Of a DNA stretch of 64,000 nt, positions 9,993-16,997 are shown in pieces. This stretch comes from Anaerolineales bacterium. GTDB taxonomy: Bacteria > Chloroflexota > Anaerolineae > Anaerolineales > Villigracilaceae. A model generated the notes under the pieces. That model ran no database searches, was not told the origin of the DNA, and worked only from the letters and a program-made list of their open reading frames with translations. The stretch is taken from assembly GCA_015075725.1 (NCBI GenBank), contig JABTTV010000001.1, forward strand, positions 4,083,223 through 4,147,222, written 5' to 3'. Both the position numbers and the translations under genes were made by a program. How positions within the stretch are numbered: position 1 is the stretch's first letter; each line of letters opens with the position of its first letter.

Positions 9993-10772
9993 CTAAACCC
10001 GCATCACTCTCACCGACATCGGTTCGCTGATCCCCTTCAATTCCAACTTACGATCCTCGAATTGACTTCCATCAATTCCCGCCCGTTCTAGCGCTTTTTC
10101 ACTGACGATGATCTCCCCCGCCGCCGCTTTTGAAGCAAGCCGCGCGGCAGTATTCACCTCTTCACCGATCGCCGAAATATTGACCAGCCCCTCCGCGGAT
10201 CCCATTGCGCCGAAATACGCCACCCCGGCATGAACGCCGATGCCGACGGGGATGCCCTCCTGTTGCATGAGACGCGAGATGCCATTCGCCGCACGGATGG
10301 TCCTTGCCACATAATCCCTGCCGGCAAAACCCGCGCCCCAGAACGCCGCAACGGCGTCGCCCGCGAGCTTTTCGAGCAAGCCGAACTCATCGGAGATCAC
10401 CCCGGAAGCCCCGACGAAAAAACGATTGATAAGTTTTTGAAACTCCATCGGGGTCATCTGCTCCGAAAGGGCTGTGGACCCGCGTACATCCGCGAACAGC
10501 ATGGACATCTCAACCTCTGCGCCGGAGGGGAATTTCCTGGCAAAGTCCTCGCAAATGTTGCAGAAATTCGGGTTCAGGTGGGATTGTTTTCGATTGTACA
10601 GCGCGCTGACCACCGCGCCGCCGAACCCTTTGAAGGGAGCATGGCATAACTTGCATCGAGGGTCATGCGGCAGGAAGTGAAACAGGCGATACAGCTGCTT
10701 CTCCACGGTGACGGCATCGTTCATGAACCAGTCGCGCCAAACTTCGCCAGCGTTCTCTTTATTCATAGCCAT
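9993..10772 (-). CDS. Class III adenylate/guanylate cyclase-type protein with N-terminal Cys pairs
   Basis: 259 residues from ATG 10772, chosen because AAAGG lies 9 nt upstream; a first ATG 9 bases further up abuts that site. The N-terminal region has CKLC and CNIC pairs (about residues 37-40 and 70-73), perhaps a zinc or Fe-S site. The cyclase domain begins with LFADVRGSTALSE, giving the first metal-binding Asp. LEKLAGDAVAAFW gives the Lys and second Asp, and EEVNTAARL gives the Asn/Arg transition-state residues. The usual Asp before VN is Glu here. It would make a cyclic nucleotide, identity unknown. It lies 88 nt downstream of the TIR gene on the same strand. Confidence 0.8.
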   Translation of the reverse strand: MAMNKENAGEVWRDWFMNDAVTVEKQLYRLFHFLPHDPRCKLCHAPFKGFGGAVVSALYNRKQSHLNPNFCNICEDFARKFPSGAEVEMSMLFADVRGSTALSEQMTPMEFQKLINRFFVGASGVISDEFGLLEKLAGDAVAAFWGAGFAGRDYVARTIRAANGISRLMQQEGIPVGIGVHAGVAYFGAMGSAEGLVNISAIGEEVNTAARLASKAAAGEIIVSEKALERAGIDGSQFEDRKLELKGISEPMSVRVMRV

Positions 10773-10860
10773 CGCGCACATCCTTTATATACCGATAAGA
10801 TTCGAAACAGACCGGCTTGATTTAATCACATTTATGGCAATACAACAATGACGGTTTGGA

Positions 10861-12531
10861 TCATCGGTTTCCTGACTTTGCCGGGAACCAGCACCGCAGG
10901 TCTTTGCGGAAGATCAAAGCGGCGCCTCCCATGATGACATAACCGAGGAGAAGGTACAGGAAGGGGATTCCCGCAAAGATGATCACCGACGTATCGATGC
11001 CGTAACCCGCAAGAAGGGTTCCCATCATATCCCCCAGCCAGCCATCCCCGTAACTGAGAGCGAACAAAACGATGAACCCAAGAGCCAGGCGCGGACCCGA
11101 TGCAAACCAGCCGCGGCGTTCCGAGAGCGAGTTGACCATGGCATAGATCAGCCAGACGGTGAGCGCCAGGGACAGGACATGGACAACCAGAAGGCCGGTT
11201 ATTTCGAAAGACTCGCTTTTAAAATACACCCACAACCTCGCGTTCGTCATCTCGAGGAGATAGGACAGGAACGAACCGAAGTGCAGGATCGCCGCAATGA
11301 TGAGAAAATCCACCAGGGCGAGGACGATATTCGGCATGGCGCCTTCGTTCCCGCTCGTGGGGCGGACGCCGATCGCCGCAAGCATCCGCGCGGGCTGGGG
11401 CAGTAATTGCGCGAGGGCATCCAGGTTGCGGACCCCCTTGCGGAAATCGATCCACTGCATGCGCGAAAGTTTCTCCGAGATCCTCGTCCTTTGGACAACG
11501 ATGGGATACACCACCTGTTTTTCGGGATCCGCCTCTGTGTCGGACTTGAAGCGTGAGGCAAGCACGAGCACTTCCTGCGCCGATTCGATTCCCTCCGCCG
11601 CGCTGTGACCGTATCTCCTTAATTCAGCGGCGATCTCCTCGGCAATTCTTCCGTCTTCGGGGGCGTGGTCAATGAAGAAGCGGACCGGCTCCGGATTGGA
11701 AATATTTGGGTGAAGAATGTTCGCAAACTTCGGCAGGGTTGCTTCGGGTTTGCCCCAACGCTGCATGGCGGGCAGGCGCAGGATCAGAAGCAAAAGGACG
11801 GACACAAACGGAATAATGAAGAAGTGCAGATAAAGAAATATCAAACCCAGATTGTAAAGCAACGGCGCATTCGGGTCGTATTCAGGGTTCGGATCGACGA
11901 AACCGAATTCAAGACCCAGTGCGATGCTGAAGAACAGCGCTAAAGACAGAGTCCACAACGCGGTTTGGACCCGGCCGATATTGAAGTTGCGTTTGAAAAT
12001 TTGAACGGGCAAAGGGACCAGCACCCAGGGGATCAAAATGGTCCAGACCGCAAATATCGAATAGATCGCAGTAAAGACGCTCAGGACCGCCGCCAGCCAG
12101 ATCACTGCCGGGGCTTTGAAACCGGTTTGCGGCGCGGGTCGAGGCGGCGCGGACGGTGAATCGATCCGTTGAAATAATCGCTTCAATGCAGAGCGATAAC
12201 CGCCGCGAAAGTCCACCCACTCGAGCGGTTCCAATTCGGGAGGGAGGTCGACCGCCTGGAAGATCAAAAGGATGATGCGCTTCCCGCGTTCGAGATAATA
12301 ACGCCACTCGATCTCGACGCTTTTCGAGGCGATTGATTCGGGCGAAACGACCAGTAGAAGCAGTTCCGACTCATCCAGGCCTTTGTGGATCTGGTCGAGC
12401 CACGGACGCCCCGGAATCAGACTGCGATAATCCAGCCAGGTTTTGAACCCGCGCCGTTCCAACTGGTGGGCAAGGTCGTCCACGAACCCGATGCAGTGAC
12501 GGGAATAACTGATGAAGGTAAACGGCTTCAT
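10861..12531 (-). CDS. TIR-domain membrane protein with a second degenerate TIR-like domain
   Basis: 556 residues from ATG 12531 (15 bases after the first ATG; FISYSR begins only 6 residues in). Residues 1-125 form a TIR domain: FISYSR, WLDYRSLIPG, LLLVVSPES and a glutamate in VEIEW (residue 75) at the expected NADase catalytic position. Hydrophobic helices follow at about 145-260. Residues about 280-400 again resemble a TIR fold (RFFIDHAPEDGRIAEEIAAEL...VLVLASR...QWIDFRKGVR) but lack the signature residues. A second membrane block (about 410-550) ends the protein. TIR domains typically cleave NAD+ or assemble in immunity. It is flanked by a DUF1353 gene and a cyclase gene on the same strand. 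Confidence 0.75.
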   Translation of the reverse strand: MKPFTFISYSRHCIGFVDDLAHQLERRGFKTWLDYRSLIPGRPWLDQIHKGLDESELLLLVVSPESIASKSVEIEWRYYLERGKRIILLIFQAVDLPPELEPLEWVDFRGGYRSALKRLFQRIDSPSAPPRPAPQTGFKAPAVIWLAAVLSVFTAIYSIFAVWTILIPWVLVPLPVQIFKRNFNIGRVQTALWTLSLALFFSIALGLEFGFVDPNPEYDPNAPLLYNLGLIFLYLHFFIIPFVSVLLLLILRLPAMQRWGKPEATLPKFANILHPNISNPEPVRFFIDHAPEDGRIAEEIAAELRRYGHSAAEGIESAQEVLVLASRFKSDTEADPEKQVVYPIVVQRTRISEKLSRMQWIDFRKGVRNLDALAQLLPQPARMLAAIGVRPTSGNEGAMPNIVLALVDFLIIAAILHFGSFLSYLLEMTNARLWVYFKSESFEITGLLVVHVLSLALTVWLIYAMVNSLSERRGWFASGPRLALGFIVLFALSYGDGWLGDMMGTLLAGYGIDTSVIIFAGIPFLYLLLGYVIMGGAALIFRKDLRCWFPAKSGNR

Positions 12532-12563
12532 AACGCTGCAATACAAACCATTGATCGATAACC

Positions 12564-13118
12564 CTATTGATTTTCTTCCGGCGCCTTTGACCCGGGCTCC
12601 TGCATCACAGTGACCGCGCCTTCCGTTTTACGCGTAATATATTTGCGCGTGTTCATGAAGATCCCGCCGAACAGACGGACAGCCAGCCAATAGAGTCTGC
12701 GCGGGGCGAACCTGGCATCCTCCAGAATATTAAAGAAGATATCGTCCGCCATTTTGCGGGTGTAGACCGGTTCTTCGGGAGGAAGATCGGGCAGGAATTG
12801 GTAGAGCGCGTCATGCACGAGCGAGGCGTGATAGGCTTTGGGCTTCCCGGTCCGGTCCGAGAGAATCCCATCCGGCGTGCCGACCACGAAAAAGTCGAAG
12901 AAGGAGAATTTCGGGGTGCATCCGTCCCAGGCGTAGCCCCTGTTGACGGTGATCCTCCCCGAAGTATCGATGGTCATCCTGATCTTATTCTCTTTTTTCG
13001 TGTCGCGAAACTCGTAGTTCTTGTCGAACGCGATTCCCGTATCCCACACATAGTTCTCGCTCAATGTGAATAACTTGTAGACTCGAAAGATCCAGTTGAT
13101 GCCTTTTGGGCTGCTCAT
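12564..13118 (-). CDS. DUF1353-family protein
   Basis: 184 residues. The central part matches the DUF1353 pattern: RGYAWDGCTPK (about residue 66), then PKAYHASLVHDALYQFL (about 105), then a helical ADDIFF segment and a basic tail. DUF1353 proteins are short, often phage- or island-associated, and of unknown biochemical function. An AAGGAGCAG ribosome-binding site precedes the ATG. The stop is 32 nt from the TIR protein start on the same strand, so the two are probably co-transcribed. Confidence 0.75.
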   Translation of the reverse strand: MSSPKGINWIFRVYKLFTLSENYVWDTGIAFDKNYEFRDTKKENKIRMTIDTSGRITVNRGYAWDGCTPKFSFFDFFVVGTPDGILSDRTGKPKAYHASLVHDALYQFLPDLPPEEPVYTRKMADDIFFNILEDARFAPRRLYWLAVRLFGGIFMNTRKYITRKTEGAVTVMQEPGSKAPEENQ

Positions 13119-13249
13119 GGTGGTCTGCTCCTTCCTTGGGCGGGATGGTTCTATTTGGCGAATCTGGTATTCTGGTTAATTTTACTGTACTCAGTAAGGT
13201 ACGGGCTCTTCTCTTCCAATAAAAAGTGATTGTTACACCACCTCGATGT

Positions 13250-14059
13250 TCATTCCCGGTTGTAGGATAGTTGTCCGCGTGTGGCAATGACCACTATCAA
13301 TGCAATCGCCGCGAATGTCAGCGCCGGGATCCAACCGCTGAAGACGAATGCCTGCATGGTTGGAGATAGATCCGTTGGCAAGACCCTTGCGCCGACCGAG
13401 ATGGACGCATTGCTCGATGAATGGAACAGGATCATCAACAATATGCTGCCGCGGGTATTGTTGTAAATCCACGTTGCAAGGATCGAAAAAGCGATACCGG
13501 AAACGATCAAGGGCAGGAGTCCGCCTGTCATCCAGCCGCCCAGAAACCCCGGAAGATGCCACAAAGCCCACAATACGCCAAGGATGATGGTGCCGATCAG
13601 CGGACCGTACTGTCTTTGTAAACGCGGAAGCGCAAACCCGCGCCAGCCTGGCTCCTCCCAAAGCGGACCGAGAATGATCCCTGCGACCAAATTCACCAGA
13701 TAAGTGACGAGAACAAGGCCGATGTTGCCAAGAAATTCGGACCAAACGGAGGCGCCAAGGATGATCGAAGCGACGGTATTAAGTGCGAGGAGGGCACCGA
13801 ATAGGACGATCAACCACCAGACCCATCCCGCCCGCCATTGGATATAACGTTTGAAGAACTCACGCAGTCCACTTCGTCCATCCACCACGGCAATGACGAT
13901 TACCGCTGAAAGCGTCGGTCCGGCCAGCGCTCCCAGTACCTGGAATGGCTCGACGGGGAATTGGGGGTTAAGGATGAGCGGCAGGACGGCGATCCACGAA
14001 AACAGGAAAGCCATTACAAAGAAAGAAATCAGGGGCGATCTTGCGATTACGGTTTTCAT
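13250..14059 (-). CDS. CPBP-family intramembrane protease homologue
   Basis: 269 residues from ATG 14059, which is preceded by AAAGGAGAG; an upstream in-frame start was rejected. About seven membrane helices are visible. The three family motifs are present: the EExxxR type in WEEPGWRGFALP (about residue 156), the H in LWALWHLPGF, and HSSSNA near 225. These residues form the metal site of Abi/CAAX prenyl-protease-like (Rce1) enzymes that cut within the membrane. Bacterial members act in protein maturation, bacteriocin immunity or have no known role. It stands alone at the left edge of the accessory island. Confidence 0.85.
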   Translation of the reverse strand: MKTVIARSPLISFFVMAFLFSWIAVLPLILNPQFPVEPFQVLGALAGPTLSAVIVIAVVDGRSGLREFFKRYIQWRAGWVWWLIVLFGALLALNTVASIILGASVWSEFLGNIGLVLVTYLVNLVAGIILGPLWEEPGWRGFALPRLQRQYGPLIGTIILGVLWALWHLPGFLGGWMTGGLLPLIVSGIAFSILATWIYNNTRGSILLMILFHSSSNASISVGARVLPTDLSPTMQAFVFSGWIPALTFAAIALIVVIATRGQLSYNRE

Positions 14060-14104
14060 TCGGCGCTCTCCTTTGTGGATTTGAAACCCCCGCACCGATG
14101 GCAA

Positions 14105-14418
14105 GGTACGATATCAAGACCGGTGCCGCCTCCCTGTTGGGAGAAAGCCAGCTTCTTCTGAAATAAAAATTTGACCTGAAAAATCGACGAATCCGCCAAT
14201 TACTGACAAGGCGCTCTTCCCGCCTGGAAAACACGCGGTAACTCCTCAAAATGAACTCTGATCATAATATTCCAACACCCCCATCAACCAGGAAATGAGA
14301 CAAACCCATACCCTCTCCTTTTAGGAGAGGGACAAACGGACACGCCGATTACTCAAGCCAATCAGGGTGAGGTTCTTCCCCGTCCGTTTTGATCCGCGAT
14401 TCCGCGACTGAGCCCCAA
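14105..14418. other. Gene-free spacer with a CCCTCTCC...GGGTGAGG repeat
   Basis: No plausible coding frame is seen. Around 14309-14374 it contains CCCTCTCCTTTTAGGAGAGGG followed after a gap by CAGGGTGAGG, a text of a widespread intergenic repeat type. A shorter relative (GTGGGGAGAGGG...GGGGTGAGAG) lies at about 16158-16197. Nothing else is recognised. Confidence 0.5.
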
Positions 14419-14604
14419 ACAAAAAGGCGGCTGTTATGCCGCCTATTTTCTCTATGCCTTCGCAAAACTCATATCGCGCGGCATCTCATCATACGTTCTG
14501 CCATCGAGCATTCTGCCTGCTTTCTTCTTTTGGAATCCGCCCCATTGCTTGAAAAATAATGGGACATTCGCCTTCCTGCACTGATCGCGGAATCCCACCA
14601 CTCG
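14419..14604 (-). pseudogene. Duplicated 3' end of the DUF5131 gene plus its terminator (remnant)
   Basis: Bases 14452-14604 read in frame on the minus strand as the last ~50 codons of the DUF5131 gene at 15385, ending MSFAKA then TAG. Only a few substitutions separate them (for example KKAKVPF versus RKANVPL) and there is no frameshift. The match extends through the downstream hairpin (AGGCGGC...GCCGCCT with an A-run on this strand, 14420-14444). Homology stops abruptly at about 14604; beyond it lies the promoter of the PIN antitoxin. The pair of copies (14419-14604 and about 15355-15535) are direct repeats enclosing the toxin-antitoxin module. Confidence 0.85.
14425..14444 (-). terminator. 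Intrinsic terminator, copy attached to DUF5131 remnant
   Basis: A 7-bp perfect stem (AGGCGGC/GCCGCCT) with a 6-nt loop is followed on the minus strand by a run of T (complement of 14420-14424). It corresponds to the terminator at 15361-15380. Confidence 0.7.
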
Positions 14605-14646
14605 ATTCCTGGACGCGTTCCCTTCTCCCGTGTTCGTGAAGTGATT

Positions 14647-14652
14647 TATAAT
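14647..14652 (+). promoter_or_regulatory. -10 hexamer TATAAT for the PIN toxin-antitoxin operon
   Basis: TATAAT lies 24 nt before ATG 14677, with an AGGAG ribosome-binding site at 14665-14669 in between. The module therefore carries its own promoter right after the remnant of the host gene. Confidence 0.55.
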
Positions 14653-14676
14653 ATCTGCGTAATCAGGAGTAACTTT

Positions 14677-14916
14677 ATGGAAGCCTATCGAACAAAAATC
14701 AAAATCAAAGACCCCAAACAGGTGATTTTATCCAATCTGCCTTTTCGTTCTGGTCAGGTCGTGGAGATCGTTGTCTCTGTGCCAGATGAAGATCGAAAAG
14801 CGGCAGTGGAAGAATTCAAAGCATTGTTCAAAGAAACTCAGTCCCTGCCACAGGTGCAAGCCCTCACCGAAGAAGAGATTCTGGCGGAGATCGAAGCCTA
14901 TCGGAGAGGCGAATGA
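14677..14916 (+). CDS. Probable antitoxin of PIN toxin-antitoxin module
   Basis: 79 residues from ATG 14677 (AGGAG 7 nt upstream; the earlier in-frame ATG at 14641 overlaps the promoter). The N-terminal half (IKIKDPKQVILSNLPFRSGQVVEIVV) looks like a short swapped-hairpin DNA-binding domain; the C-terminal half is an acidic helix (LTEEEILAEIEAYRRGE) of the kind that wraps PIN toxins. It overlaps the toxin start by 4 bases (ATGA). Antitoxins of this type neutralise the RNase and repress the operon. The call rests on size, partner and arrangement. Confidence 0.75.
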   Translation: MEAYRTKIKIKDPKQVILSNLPFRSGQVVEIVVSVPDEDRKAAVEEFKALFKETQSLPQVQALTEEEILAEIEAYRRGE

Positions 14917-15323
14917 AGGTCATCTTCGACACGAGCGTGGTCATTTCGGCTGTGCTGAAAGACCGTGTTCCTGAAGAAGTGATCTTATTCGTTCTTGGTA
15001 ATCCCGATTTCACCTGGATAGCCTCCACAGAAATCGTCAACGAGTACATGTCTGTCATCAAACGGGGAAAGTTCAAACTCTCCGAAGAGACCGTTCAAAA
15101 ATGGCGAAGCATTTTCGAACGACGCGTCAAAGTTGAAGAAGCGACGCTCGAAGTGGATTTCCCACGCGACCAGAAGGATGCGATATTTCTGGCGTGCGCG
15201 TTATCCGTCAAAGCGGATTACTTGATCACGGGGGACAAAGACTTTGAAGAAGCCCACAAAGCGGGTGTGACCACTGTCATCAAGGTATCGGAATTCAAGC
15301 GATTGATTGTTGAGAATTGGTAG
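14913..15323 (+). CDS. PIN-domain toxin (COG1569-like putative RNase)
   Basis: 136 residues. The PIN fold is shown by the opening FDTSVVISAVL with the first catalytic Asp (D6), a conserved Glu in STEIVNEYMSVI (about residue 45), and the C-terminal acidic pair in DQKDAIFLACALS and ADYLITGDKDF (Asp at about 89 and 108). All four acidic positions for Mg-dependent ribonuclease activity are intact, so the toxin is probably functional. It is translationally coupled to the antitoxin. The pair lies between two direct copies of the DUF5131 gene end. Confidence 0.85.
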   Translation: MKVIFDTSVVISAVLKDRVPEEVILFVLGNPDFTWIASTEIVNEYMSVIKRGKFKLSEETVQKWRSIFERRVKVEEATLEVDFPRDQKDAIFLACALSVKADYLITGDKDFEEAHKAGVTTVIKVSEFKRLIVENW

Positions 15324-15354
15324 GCGGGACGGAGACATTCATTTCGCTCGCCTA

Positions 15355-15535
15355 ACAAAAAGACGGCTGTTACGCCGCCTCTTATCATGCCTTCGCGAAA
15401 CTCATATCGCGCGGCATCTCATCATATGTTCTGCCATCGAGCATTCTGCCTGCTTTCTTCTTTTGGAATCCGCCCCATTGCTTGAAGAAGAAAGGGACTT
15501 TCGCTTTCTTGCACTGATCGCGGACTCCCACCACC
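15355..15535. repeat. Direct-repeat partner of 14419-14604
   Basis: This stretch is the terminator and the last ~50 codons of the intact DUF5131 gene. It matches 14419-14604 at roughly nine of ten bases over about 180 bp, in the same orientation. Recombination between the two would remove the PIN module cleanly. Confidence 0.85.
15361..15380 (-). terminator. Intrinsic terminator of the DUF5131 gene
   Basis: On the minus strand the stem AGGCGGC/GCCGTCT (one G-T pair) with a 6-nt loop is followed by TTTTT (complement of 15356-15360), 4 nt after the stop codon. Confidence 0.7.
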
Positions 15536-16110
15536 CACTCCCTCTCCAGCGGACGCGCGCCAGGACCCGACTCGCCGCCCACGATGACCCAGTTGATTCC
15601 TTTGAGATTCAGTTTCGGCAGCGGACCCAACAGCGGCTCAACGGACAAAAACTTGATCTTCGCGCCCGTCTTTCGCAAATCGTCAATTCGATAGACGTAA
15701 TCCTTGTTCTCCACGCTGACGCCCATCCAAATATTATCCGCCCATTCCAAAAGCGGACTGAGTTCCGCCAGCCGTTCGGAGCGTTTGGTCAACACCTGGA
15801 ACTGATGCCAGTGGGCGCGTTTCATCACATCGAAGACGCGCTGAATAAAGTCCAAAGGCACATCCTTGTGGAACAAGTCACTCATGGAATTGACAAAGAT
15901 GACCTGCGGGGTTTTCCATTCCAACGGCTTTTCAAGCGCCTGCTCGTGCATGGACAACTTGAATCCGTTGACGTAATTCGGCTGTCCCATCGCTTGCAGA
16001 CGCTTCGCCATCCGCTCGGCGTAGCAATGTTTACAGCCAGGGCTGATTTTCGTACAACCAGTAAGCGGATTCCAAGTGGATTCTGTCCATTCGATTCCTG
16101 AGCGCACCAT
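15385..16110 (-). CDS. DUF5131 / phage Gp37-Gp68-like three-Cys-motif protein
   Basis: 241 residues from ATG 16110, which GGAGGAG precedes closely; an ATG 18 bases upstream was rejected. The N-terminal cysteine motif GCTKISPGCKHCYAER (Cys 19, 26 and 29) resembles a radical-SAM-type cluster site. PQVIFVNSMSDLFHKDVP, QVLTKRSERL and VIVGGESGPGARP are family signatures. Such proteins are carried by phages and islands and are often next to a TcmP partner. No TcmP-like gene is seen here. Function unknown. Its 3' end is duplicated at 14419-14604. Confidence 0.85.
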   Translation of the reverse strand: MVRSGIEWTESTWNPLTGCTKISPGCKHCYAERMAKRLQAMGQPNYVNGFKLSMHEQALEKPLEWKTPQVIFVNSMSDLFHKDVPLDFIQRVFDVMKRAHWHQFQVLTKRSERLAELSPLLEWADNIWMGVSVENKDYVYRIDDLRKTGAKIKFLSVEPLLGPLPKLNLKGINWVIVGGESGPGARPLEREWVVGVRDQCKKAKVPFFFKQWGGFQKKKAGRMLDGRTYDEMPRDMSFAKA

Positions 16111-16278
16111 TTCTCCTCCATCCCTCATTGGACATGAGCCTATCTTATTTCATGTCCATCCCCCTCGCACGTGGGGAGAGGGTATAGGGGTGAGAGTATT
16201 CACTAATGTGTCTCCTTTCTGTTCATCCTTTGAATATCCGTTAGTAACCCGCGCGTCTGTATCAAAGAACCATTTCGT

Positions 16279-16953
16279 TTATCTTGCAGATTTTGACGTG
16301 ACGAGATTTACAAATCCTTCCCAGAACAATTTATCGTCTGATGCTAGCGAATATAATCGAATTAAGTCAATTACAAGACCAACCAAGAAGACTCGGAATT
16401 CTTCCGGCCTGGAAAAATCAATCTCGGGATCAGTGTAAGTAAGACTGTAATTCCTTGTAACCCCCTGTACTATTTCATAATCAGCGGATAAACCAAAAAG
16501 GCTCTCTTTTTTTTCTGTTTTGAAATGTTTTACCCAAAGCAATTGTAGCGAATACAAATAAAGGATTTCCGATTCCGATTCTGCAAAAGAATCCCAATAA
16601 TCGAGTTTCACAAGACCACTAACAACGACTTTGGGAATCTGATCGATTATTTTGCGACGGTTTAACGCTGAAAACGGTGATCTGGGATTCCATTCTTTAA
16701 ATCCTGCTTTTAGGATTTCACTTGCAAATACAATCCCGCGAACCAAATCTCCCTCCAGTCGCTGTGCAAAAGTCTTTTCGAATGCATCACTGATACTAGA
16801 GAAGTCGGTTGGGATTCTTGGCTTAGGTATCAACCCTTCAACTTGCGCAAAATCCAAGAATTGACCGACCAAAACAATGTTCTGGATTACTTGGTCACGA
16901 CCAATGTTTGTTTGTTGATTGACTTGTTGGTTTCGTTGGTTGAAGTCTGTCAT
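16279..16953 (-). CDS. Hypothetical second gene of AbiTii unit (QRxQxVNxQxN-tagged)
   Basis: 224 residues from ATG 16953 (AGGAG 9 nt upstream). The N-terminus carries a polar tag, QRNQQVNQQTNIGRDQVIQN (residues 6-25), closely resembling the tag in the middle of the AbiTii protein encoded just upstream. The rest is mixed alpha/beta with no membrane helix and no motif I recognise; a segment near 60-75 (FAQRLEGDLVRGIVFASE) may be a helical interface. The gene is visibly AT-rich compared with its surroundings, which suggests transfer. It starts 44 nt after the AbiTii stop, so co-transcription is likely. Confidence 0.7.
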   Translation of the reverse strand: MTDFNQRNQQVNQQTNIGRDQVIQNIVLVGQFLDFAQVEGLIPKPRIPTDFSSISDAFEKTFAQRLEGDLVRGIVFASEILKAGFKEWNPRSPFSALNRRKIIDQIPKVVVSGLVKLDYWDSFAESESEILYLYSLQLLWVKHFKTEKKESLFGLSADYEIVQGVTRNYSLTYTDPEIDFSRPEEFRVFLVGLVIDLIRLYSLASDDKLFWEGFVNLVTSKSAR

Positions 16954-16997
16954 TGGCAAAGTCTCCTGATCGCCTTGATAGCGCTATTTGTGTATAC

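Noticed and set aside
9993..13118. Calling the cyclase/TIR run a confirmed Pycsar system
   Set aside because: No cyclic-nucleotide-binding domain, an 88-nt gap and an unknown cyclase product; kept only as a hypothesis.
13119..13249. Small gene in the spacer before the CPBP gene
   Set aside because: Short frames there lack a ribosome-binding site and any protein-like composition.
14105..14418. CRISPR-like or transposon sequence at the island edge
   Set aside because: Repeats there are single copies of intergenic text with no regular spacing, terminal inverted repeats or transposase frame.
15307..16101. 264-codon open frame opposite the DUF5131 gene
   Set aside because: The minus strand carries conserved family motifs; the plus frame is Arg/His/Leu-rich as expected for an antisense shadow.
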